Assembly (NCBI GenBank): GCA_025937115.1
Contig: JAICSB010000048.1
Location: 1-12,340, forward strand
Direction: 5' to 3'
DNA: 12,340 nucleotides
From: Pseudonocardiaceae bacterium
GTDB taxonomy: Bacteria > Actinomycetota > Actinomycetes > Mycobacteriales > Pseudonocardiaceae
Under the pieces are notes generated by a model. It had not been told where the DNA came from and did not search any database. It saw nothing but the letters and a program-made list of their open reading frames with translations. How positions within the stretch are numbered: position 1 is the stretch's first letter; each line of letters begins with the position of its first letter. Positions 6,841 through 12,340 of the stretch are shown here, piece after piece. The position numbers and the translations under genes were made by a program.

Positions 6841-6925
6841 CGCGCTCAGGGGCTGTCGCGAAATCGGCGTGGGGTTGCCCGCGAATCATTTGTGGGCCTC
6901 GATTTCGCGACAGCCCTTCAGCGCG
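6841..6925. repeat. Large inverted repeat, MITE- or REP-like
   Basis: Arms at 6841-6866 and 6900-6925 are complementary over 26 bases with two mismatches. The inner 17 bases (gggctgtcgcgaaatcg) are perfect, and the loop is 33 bases. Weaker complementarity extends outward about 20 more bases on each side. Taking the perfect part as a 67-bp unit (6850-6916), the flanks ctcag and ttcag differ at one base, a possible 5-bp target duplication. It could be a miniature inverted-repeat element, a repetitive extragenic palindrome, or a bidirectional attenuator. No transposase is in the window. Confidence 0.7.
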
Positions 6926-7070
6926 GTTGGTTCTTCCGAAATCACGATCACGTGTTGGACGACGTGCACGGCGCACGCGGCCGCTCCCCGAAGGTCTCAT
7001 TCAGCACGTCGAACAACCGTGCCCTATGCGCTGGCCCACAGGCCAGTATGTCGACATCCCGGCGAGGAGC

Positions 7071-7100
7071 TTCGTGACCGGCTGGTTCGTGACCGGCTGG
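7071..7100. repeat. 15-bp perfect tandem duplication
   Basis: ttcgtgaccggctgg occurs twice back to back at 7071-7085 and 7086-7100, in non-coding DNA about 215 bases before the lipoprotein gene. It looks like a recent slippage duplication or a doubled binding site. Confidence 0.85.
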
Positions 7101-7124
7101 GGTGGCTGCGGAGCTGAGGACAGC

Positions 7125-7142
7125 GTGCTCCGAACGGAGCAC
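7125..7142. promoter_or_regulatory. 18-bp dyad, possible operator or hairpin
   Basis: gtgctccg at 7125-7132 and its exact reverse complement at 7135-7142 are separated by two bases. The size and symmetry suit a dimeric (for example TetR-like) repressor. As RNA it would form a seven-pair stem with a GAAC tetraloop. No U-run follows on either strand, so a simple intrinsic terminator is less likely. Confidence 0.4.
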
Positions 7143-7316
7143 TCAATAGGGCCTGTCGGCCGACCCCTGGGTCCCTCATCGCCTGCAGCGCGCCGATGGG
7201 CGCCGCAGCGCCACCAGCGCTCTCAGGTTTCGACGAGATATCGCCCTGCCTCCATAGGGTCCTCGTCACGCGGCGCTGCGTAACGACCAGCCTATCCCTG
7301 GCGGGAGAGAAGGATC

Positions 7317-7691
7317 ATGCCTAGCTACCCAAGTTCCGTCCTCGCGGCGATTGGCGCCGCCGCCGTTGGCCTGTCACTGGCCGCATGCGGTGGCTCGACG
7401 CCGGCCGGCTCAAGCGCAGCGCCCGCCGCTGTGGTGCAGTACGCCGCAGCGCCTGGCGAAGCGGCGCCGAGTACCGCGAAGGTGTCGGCCAACTCGGCGA
7501 GCGAAAACGACATCGCCACCGCACTCAAAGCCGCTGGCGTATCCAGCCCCAAGCGGTGGGCCGCAGAGGTCGTTGAGTACCGGCCTTACTCCAACGACGA
7601 CTCCGACCTGGTGAGGTTGCGGCAGAACCTGGCCAAGTACAACCCCGGTCAGCAGACCGTCGACAAGATCGTGTCAACGCTGCGGCCGTGA
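7317..7691 (+). CDS. Small conserved-looking lipoprotein, unknown function
   Basis: 124 residues. The signal peptide ends in lipobox LAAC (Cys24), predicting a lipid-anchored extracytoplasmic protein. An Ala/Ser/Pro-rich linker follows (25-55). The folded part is a small, probably helical domain (about 60-124) with the motif PKRWAAEVVEYRPY, then DLVRLRQNLAKYNP and ending VDKIVSTLRP. There are no catalytic residues or cysteines beyond the anchor. The ATG at 7317 is preceded by gggagag-type purines seven bases upstream. The stop overlaps the GTG of the next gene by four bases, so the two products are likely made together and may interact at the membrane. I do not recognise a named family, though the tail looks like a real domain rather than chance coding. 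Confidence 0.8.
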   Translation: MPSYPSSVLAAIGAAAVGLSLAACGGSTPAGSSAAPAAVVQYAAAPGEAAPSTAKVSANSASENDIATALKAAGVSSPKRWAAEVVEYRPYSNDDSDLVRLRQNLAKYNPGQQTVDKIVSTLRP

Positions 7692-8308
7692 CCCAGGTAC
7701 GCCATGCGCGGCGGGGTGACCCGCTGCAGCTGCTGCGCGGCAGCCTCAGCGCTCTCACGGTGCTCGGCATCGTGGGCACCGCCTTCGAGTTGGCGACTCT
7801 GCACCATTGGAATGGCGCCATGCAACTGGTGCCGTGGGCCGCGCTGCTGGTGCTCGCCGCGGCGCTGGTGCTACACGCTGGGCCAGCTGGCCTCGCACCG
7901 CAGACTGGCCTCGTCCGCGCTCTCGCGCTTCTTGTCCTCGCCGCTTCTTTGTTCGGCGTGATGGAGCACGCGCTGGTGAACTATGACGCCGGGCCGCTCG
8001 ATCAGCGTTTCGCCGAGAGCTGGGACACACTGTCCCCGTGGTTGCGCTATTGGTACGCGATCACCAGGACAGTTGGCCCGGCGCCAACGCTTGCGCCTGG
8101 CATGCTCGGTCAGGCCGCCACCACGTTGCTACTCGCCACCATCGGCCAGCGCGCAATTTCCACCGAGTCGGCCACCCGGCACCGCCGACACCCCTACGTC
8201 AGTCGCCTCCCCGACATGGCCTGCACTCGCGCCGACGCCATCGCTGTCGCCGTTCCCGGCCAGCTGGGCGGCCACCCGCCGACCCGACATCGCCGCCCAC
8301 GCTGGTGA
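7688..8308 (+). CDS. Four-helix membrane protein, unknown function
   Basis: 206 residues starting at GTG 7688, which overlaps the lipoprotein stop (GTGA), so it is probably translationally coupled. Four hydrophobic segments lie at about 18-37, 44-65, 75-98 and 135-155. The loop between helices 3 and 4 is probably extracytoplasmic and rich in conserved-looking aromatic and acidic residues (NYDAGPLDQRF, WLRYWYAIT). Helix 4 starts after VGPAPTLAPG. The last 50 residues are Arg/His/Pro-rich and hydrophilic. They keep high-GC third positions but look less constrained, and they run into the region holding a toxin-gene remnant, so the native C-terminus may have been altered. The gene pairs with the lipoprotein as one unit. 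I cannot name a family. Confidence 0.75.
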   Translation: MTQVRHARRGDPLQLLRGSLSALTVLGIVGTAFELATLHHWNGAMQLVPWAALLVLAAALVLHAGPAGLAPQTGLVRALALLVLAASLFGVMEHALVNYDAGPLDQRFAESWDTLSPWLRYWYAITRTVGPAPTLAPGMLGQAATTLLLATIGQRAISTESATRHRRHPYVSRLPDMACTRADAIAVAVPGQLGGHPPTRHRRPRW

Positions 8309-8331
8309 CGCCCGCGTATGCCGGCCAGATG

Positions 8332-8475
8332 TCACGCGGGCTCGAGCGGGTGCCGGAAGCGCAAGCCGGGATATCGCGCGAAGCCGCGATCCGAAGTGAT
8401 CCACTCCGACCCGGACTCGATCGCCAGGGCCGCCAAGTAAGCGTAAGCTCCCGAACTCCACAGCAGAGCTGTCAT
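8332..8475 (-). pseudogene. C-terminal remnant of a VapC-type PIN-domain toxin
   Basis: A minus-strand frame from the first ATG (8475) to TGA at 8332 encodes 47 residues. From about residue 10 it reads like the end of a PIN-domain ribonuclease: YLAALAIESG, then SEWITSDRGFARYPGLRFR, then HPL. VapC proteins end in this pattern ((D)AxLAALAIExG...T.DRDFARFPGLRW..PL). Only about 38 of the usual 130 or so residues remain. The acidic residue before the LAALA helix is Tyr, and DRDF has become DRGF, so it cannot be an active nuclease. No antitoxin or N-terminal half is seen upstream, where eccC ends. Homology begins exactly at the edge of an inverted repeat (8447-8512), the likely breakpoint. Recognition is by eye but the motif string is distinctive. 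Confidence 0.72.
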
Positions 8476-8512
8476 AGCTCAGCGGAACAACGCTGCTGTG
8501 TAGCTCGGGAAC
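8447..8512. terminator. Inverted repeat between eccC and the plus-strand pair
   Basis: Arms at 8447-8466 and 8493-8512 match as reverse complements at 17 of 20 bases, around a 26-base loop that holds a smaller cagcg/cgctg dyad (8480-8495). It starts about 30 bases past the eccC stop on the minus strand and lies between convergent genes, so it may act as a bidirectional terminator. There is no U-run. It also marks the point where the PIN-toxin remnant is cut off, so it could instead be the scar or end of a mobile insertion. Confidence 0.45.
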
Positions 8513-8542
8513 CCTGGAGCTGGTCAGAAGGGAGGTGACCCA

Positions 8543-11500
8543 TCACGCCGGTGGCAGCCAGGCGAGTTGGACTAGCTGGCGGCCGGCTTTGCGTTCCACC
8601 AGGGTGCCCCGGCCGGGGGGCATCGGAACTGGTTTGACGTTGCCCAGCAGCGGGCCCTCGTCGGGGTTGCCGCTCATCACGATGCCGGGAGTGGACAGCT
8701 CCCGCAGCCGGGCGGTCACCGGCTCGAACAGGGCTCGGGCGGCCCCACCGCACCGCCGGGCGATGATGAGGTGCAGCCCCACGTCCTTGGCTTGGGCCAG
8801 GAACTCCAGCAGTGGCGCGAGCGGGTTCACCCCGCCCTGGGTGGCCACCAGGTCGTAGTCGTCGACCAGGACGTAGAGCTCCGGGCCCGACCACCAGGAG
8901 CGGTCCCGCAACTGCTGCTGGGTGACGCCCGCGCCGGGCAGCCGCGCTCGCATCGATTTCGCCACGTCACTGATGATCGGAGTCAACACGTCGGCTGACA
9001 TCCCGTACCCGATGAGATGCTCGGATTCCAGGAAGCCGAGCATGGTGCGGCGGTAGTCGACCATGACGATGCGGGCCTGATCCGGCGCACAGCGCTCCAC
9101 GATGCCGTGGGCGATCGTCCGCAGCAGGTTGGTCTTGCCGCACTCGCTGTCGGCGAAACACAAGAAGTGCGGCTCGGTGGCGAAGTCCAGGGATACCGTG
9201 GCGAGCTCGGCCTCGTTGATCCCGACCGGGATCAGGTGTGGCTGCTGCTCGGGCACCCGCAACTGCGAATACGGGATCCGCTCGGGCAGCAGCCGCACGC
9301 GCGGTGCGCGGTGTCCCGGCCAGCCGTCCCGGATATGCGCGACAGCATGGGCCACCCCGGCGCCGACGTCCTGCGCGCTGGTGACCGCATCGATCCTGGG
9401 CAACGCGGCGAGGAAGTGCAGCTTGTCCCGGGACAGTCCCCGTCCGGGGCGTCCCGGTGGCACGTTGAGCGCCCCATTACGGTCGATGTCGGACTCGCCG
9501 GGGTCCCCCAGGCGCAGCTCGAAGCGGGTACCAAGGAGGTCTTTCATCGCGGGCCGGATCTCGGCCCACCGGGTCGCGCCGATCAGCACGTGCACTCCGT
9601 ATGACAGGCCTTGGGTGGCCAGGTTCACCACCCGCATCTCCAGATCGGAGACCTCGAACTCCTGGCGGAAGCTCTGCCACCCGTCGATCACCAGGAACAC
9701 ATCGCCGAACGGATCTTCGCCGAGCTCGCCGCGCTGCTTGCGGCCCCGGAAGTCGGCCATCGAGTCGATACCCAGGGTGCGGAATCGGTGCTCGCGGGCG
9801 GCAAGCAGACCGGTTACCTCGGCGATAATGCGCCGGATCGTGTCCGGCTCCAGCCGGCCGGCGACCCCGCCGCTGTGCGGCAGGCCGTCAAGGGAGGCCA
9901 ACGTGCCCCCACCGAAGTCGACGCAGAAGAACTGCACCTCGTCAGCGGTGTGCGTGAGCGCAAGCGACATCAATATCGAGCGCAGCAGGCTGGACTTGCC
10001 CGACTGCGGGCCGCCGGTGACCGCCGCGTGGCCCGCGGCACCGGAGAAGTCCGCCCAGAGCAGGTCGCGGCGCTGCTCGTAGGGCTTGTCCACAATCCCG
10101 ACCGGGACGGCAAGGCGACCGTTACCGAAGAACCCGACCGGGGACAACCCGCGATCCTCGGTGACCGACAACGGCGGCAGCAGCTGGTCGAGCGATGGCG
10201 GCGCCTCCAGCGGTGGCAGCCACACCTCGTGGGCCGGCGGCCCCTGCCCGCGCAACTTGGCCACCACGACGTCCAGCACGCTGGGCTCACTGACTTTCTC
10301 TGGCGGCGCGTCGAGCGCCTCAGGGGAAGGCGCGGCTAGCTCGGGTAAGTCCACATAGTCGGGCACGAACATCCGCGGCCGCAGATCTGAGGTGATCGGC
10401 GCTGACGTGGCCATCGCGACGACCCGGCCGACCCGATAGGGGCCTGAGACGTAAGCCGCCTTGAAGCGCTCCATGGAGGCGGTGTCGAATTTCAGGTAGC
10501 CCGAGCCGGGCACCGAGGGCAGCTCGTAGGCGTCGGAAACGCCCAGCACCGCGCGGGACTCCCCGGCGGAGAAGGTCTTCAGCCCGATCCGGTATGACAG
10601 GTGTGACTCCAAGCCCCGCAGTTTGCCCTCTTCCAGGCGCTGCGAGGCCAGCAGCAGGTGCATCTGCAGCGAACGGCCCAGCCGCCCGATCGCCACGAAC
10701 AGGTCGATGAACTCCGGACGCTGCGCGAGCAGCTCAGAGAACTCGTCGATCACGATGAACAACGCCGGTAACGGATCGAGGTCGGCGCCGTTGTCCCGGG
10801 CCTTCTCATAGTCCTTGACGTTGGCGAAGTTCCCTGCGGTACGCAGCAGTTCCTGGCGGCGGTTCATCTCGCCGGCCAGCGCGTCGTGCATGCGCGAAAC
10901 CTGGGTCAGGTCGTCGGCCAGGTTGGTGATCACCGCGGCGACGTGCGGCGCGTACTCCATGCCCAGGAACGTCGCACCACCCTTGAAGTCGACCAGCACG
11001 AGGTTCAACGCCGCCGACGAGTGGGTGGCGATGAGTCCTAGTACAAGGGTGCGCAGGAACTCCGATTTCCCCGATCCGGTGGCCCCGACGCACAGCCCGT
11101 GCGGGCCCATGCCGCCGTGGGCGGCCTCCTTGATGTCCAGCTCCACGGGCTGGCCGAACTCACCGAGCCCGATGGGCACCCGCAACCGGTCTCGGACCGG
11201 GCGCGGTCGCCAGGCCTGGGCGACGTCGAAGGCATGGGGATCTTCCGGCAGGCCGAGCAGTCCGAGCAGTCCGGTGTTGCCCAGCAGCGGCGCGTCGTCG
11301 CCGTGGGACTCCGCTTCGCCCAAGCGGAACGGCGACAGGGCCCGTGCCACCGCCTCGGCCTCGGCGACGGCGAGCGAGTCGGGAGCTCCGAAGAACTCGA
11401 CCCCGGTCGCCCCGCGGGCGCCGATCTGCCCACCCTCGATCGCCAGCTGTAGCCCCCGGCGGCTGGTCAGGGTGCCCAGCGAACCCGAGAGGTCCAGCAG

Positions 11501-12340
11501 GGTGACACCGGCTAGCCCCTCCTCGAGGATGATCTGCTCTGCGCCGGTGACCTCGCCGCCGTCGACGACGATCAGGATGTGCGGTCCCTCCCCGGGCGGC
11601 GGGGCACTGCGGGAGAATCGGGGGCGGTCCCGGAGCTGCTCGGCGAGCATTTCCTCGATCCGGGCCAGCGAACCGGCCATCATCCGCACCGGCCCGACAC
11701 CATCGACGTGGCTCGGGTGCTGCACATGGGGCAGCCACTTCGCCCACTCCCAATCCAGCTTCGCCCGCCCGGTGGTGACCACGGCGACGAGCAGATCGTC
11801 GGGAGTGTGGAAGGTGGCCAGCTGCGCCACCATCGAGCGGGCCAACCCGCGCGACGCGGCCGGTTCGCCAGAGATCCCGATCGCGGCGAAGCCGCGAACC
11901 GAGATGGCGATCGGCAGCTCCGGCACGATGGAATGGGCCCGGACGAACTGGCGCAGCGCCAATGTGGTGATCGGTTCCAGCTCATCGACCGGACCGGTCT
12001 GCGGCGCCACCAGCCGGGTAGCCAGCCGTTGCGATCCCCGGCAGATCCGTACCGTGGCGAAGTCGAGGTCGCCGCCGCGCCGTTCCCACATCCGCCGGCT
12101 GCTCGCGATCGACCACAACGCGGCCGGATCGGGATGGCTCCACTCCAACGCCGCGCGCTGCTCCTGCGCGGCCTCCCGGGCCCGCTCGCGCATCTGGCCC
12201 AGGTACCGCAGGTAGTCCTTGCGGTCGGCGTTCATCTCGGCCTTGGCCTGGCCACCACGGCTACCACCGGCGAACATACCGACGGTCGAGACCACCATCA
12301 TGATCGGGAACATCAGGAACAGCGGGTTGCTCTTGCCCTC
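8543..12340 (-). CDS. eccC: Type VII secretion triple-ATPase EccC (5'-partial)
   Basis: Membrane-anchored FtsK/SpoIIIE-family motor of the ESX translocon. 1265 residues are visible; the frame is still open at the window edge, so the first transmembrane helix and the true start lie outside. Numbering is from the Met at 12313. The second membrane helix is at about 1-17 (FPIMMVVSTVGMF), followed by the DUF/stalk region with the family motif RRMWERR. ATPase 1 has Walker A GATGSGKS (410-417) and Walker B VIDE (Asp523, Glu524), both canonical. ATPase 2 has GGPQSGKS (767-774), but its Walker B is VIDG, lacking the Glu. ATPase 3 has ADSECGKT (1054-1061), with Ala for the first Gly, and VDD (1151-1152). 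The pattern suits one active and two substrate-binding or regulatory domains. Gene order points to ESX-4. An inverted repeat follows the stop. Confidence 0.96.
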   Translation of the reverse strand, partial: EGKSNPLFLMFPIMMVVSTVGMFAGGSRGGQAKAEMNADRKDYLRYLGQMRERAREAAQEQRAALEWSHPDPAALWSIASSRRMWERRGGDLDFATVRICRGSQRLATRLVAPQTGPVDELEPITTLALRQFVRAHSIVPELPIAISVRGFAAIGISGEPAASRGLARSMVAQLATFHTPDDLLVAVVTTGRAKLDWEWAKWLPHVQHPSHVDGVGPVRMMAGSLARIEEMLAEQLRDRPRFSRSAPPPGEGPHILIVVDGGEVTGAEQIILEEGLAGVTLLDLSGSLGTLTSRRGLQLAIEGGQIGARGATGVEFFGAPDSLAVAEAEAVARALSPFRLGEAESHGDDAPLLGNTGLLGLLGLPEDPHAFDVAQAWRPRPVRDRLRVPIGLGEFGQPVELDIKEAAHGGMGPHGLCVGATGSGKSEFLRTLVLGLIATHSSAALNLVLVDFKGGATFLGMEYAPHVAAVITNLADDLTQVSRMHDALAGEMNRRQELLRTAGNFANVKDYEKARDNGADLDPLPALFIVIDEFSELLAQRPEFIDLFVAIGRLGRSLQMHLLLASQRLEEGKLRGLESHLSYRIGLKTFSAGESRAVLGVSDAYELPSVPGSGYLKFDTASMERFKAAYVSGPYRVGRVVAMATSAPITSDLRPRMFVPDYVDLPELAAPSPEALDAPPEKVSEPSVLDVVVAKLRGQGPPAHEVWLPPLEAPPSLDQLLPPLSVTEDRGLSPVGFFGNGRLAVPVGIVDKPYEQRRDLLWADFSGAAGHAAVTGGPQSGKSSLLRSILMSLALTHTADEVQFFCVDFGGGTLASLDGLPHSGGVAGRLEPDTIRRIIAEVTGLLAAREHRFRTLGIDSMADFRGRKQRGELGEDPFGDVFLVIDGWQSFRQEFEVSDLEMRVVNLATQGLSYGVHVLIGATRWAEIRPAMKDLLGTRFELRLGDPGESDIDRNGALNVPPGRPGRGLSRDKLHFLAALPRIDAVTSAQDVGAGVAHAVAHIRDGWPGHRAPRVRLLPERIPYSQLRVPEQQPHLIPVGINEAELATVSLDFATEPHFLCFADSECGKTNLLRTIAHGIVERCAPDQARIVMVDYRRTMLGFLESEHLIGYGMSADVLTPIISDVAKSMRARLPGAGVTQQQLRDRSWWSGPELYVLVDDYDLVATQGGVNPLAPLLEFLAQAKDVGLHLIIARRCGGAARALFEPVTARLRELSTPGIVMSGNPDEGPLLGNVKPVPMPPGRGTLVERKAGRQLVQLAWLPPA

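Larger units (their letters stand above)
6600..7316. other. 717-base non-coding region rich in repeats
   Basis: No convincing gene was found in any frame between the divergent starts of the cupredoxin and the small lipoprotein. Short open frames lack Shine-Dalgarno sites, known motifs and neighbours in phase. The region holds the cupredoxin control site (6627-6645), four TGATCA words (6629-6821) and a large inverted repeat (6841-6925). It also has a 15-bp tandem duplication (7071-7100) and an 18-bp dyad (7125-7142). A TAGGGT at 7255-7260 could be a weak -10 for the lipoprotein gene. The first 350 bases appear somewhat richer in A+T than the flanking genes. Confidence 0.7.

Noticed and set aside
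6841..6925. CRISPR array or transposon with its own gene
   Set aside because: Only one inverted repeat pair, no regularly spaced direct repeats, and no room for or sign of a transposase or cas gene.
6948..7142. 64-residue minus-strand frame in the intergenic region
   Set aside because: It starts within the dyad, has no Shine-Dalgarno, crosses the tandem repeat and shows no recognisable domain.
8471..8541. tRNA-like stretch (catagctcagcgg resembles a D-arm)
   Set aside because: No acceptor stem, anticodon arm or T-loop consensus can be folded around it.
8526..8542. Similarity to the complement of the 16S rRNA 3' end (agaagggaggtgaccca)
   Set aside because: Too short, with no other rRNA sequence nearby. 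It is a chance Shine-Dalgarno-like run just past the eccC stop, and the frame it would serve is an eccC shadow.
10815..12215. 466-residue plus-strand open frame opposite eccC
   Set aside because: Shadow of EccC; Ser/Arg/Pro-rich with no domain or Shine-Dalgarno.

Overview
The window looks like a high-GC actinobacterial chromosome, most likely from the Pseudonocardiales or a mycobacterial relative. The evidence is strongly GC-biased third codon positions, many GTG starts, four-base GTGA gene overlaps, and gene order. The minus strand reads eccC, two WXG100 genes, rplM, rpsI, glmM and glmS. This is the order I recall for the ESX-4 locus of Mycobacterium tuberculosis (eccC4, esxU, esxT, rplM, rpsI, glmM, Rv3438, glmS), including a plus-strand hydrolase-fold gene between glmM and glmS.

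Layout from left to right. A stem-loop (14-59) ends glmS (60-1913, minus). A 52-base divergent gap holds two leaderless-type -10 elements, for glmS and for an alpha/beta-hydrolase-fold protein (1966-2748, plus) that lacks the nucleophile serine. This gene converges on glmM (2750-4102, minus), one base apart. Then come rpsI (4128-4697) and rplM (4694-5137), overlapping by four bases, with a clear rplM promoter (5209-5238) set against a strong terminator-like stem-loop (5240-5287). That stem-loop closes the WXG100 pair, esxT-like (5294-5581) and esxU-like (5620-5934).

From 5935 to 8542 is an accessory stretch splitting the Esx substrates from their ATPase. It holds a type-1 copper (cupredoxin) lipoprotein (6081-6599, minus) and a 717-base non-coding region. 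That region is rich in repeats: a large inverted repeat, four TGATCA words, a 15-bp tandem duplication and a dyad. Next is a translationally coupled pair, a small lipoprotein and a four-helix membrane protein (7317-8308, plus). Last is the C-terminal remnant of a VapC-type PIN toxin (8332-8475, minus), cut off at an inverted repeat.

From 8543 to the window end is most of EccC, the triple-ATPase motor of a type VII secretion system, read on the minus strand and open at its 5' end. GlmS and GlmM are two consecutive steps toward UDP-GlcNAc for peptidoglycan. EccC would bind and drive export of the WXG100 pair. The ribosomal and cell-wall genes are conserved neighbours rather than functional partners of the secretion system.
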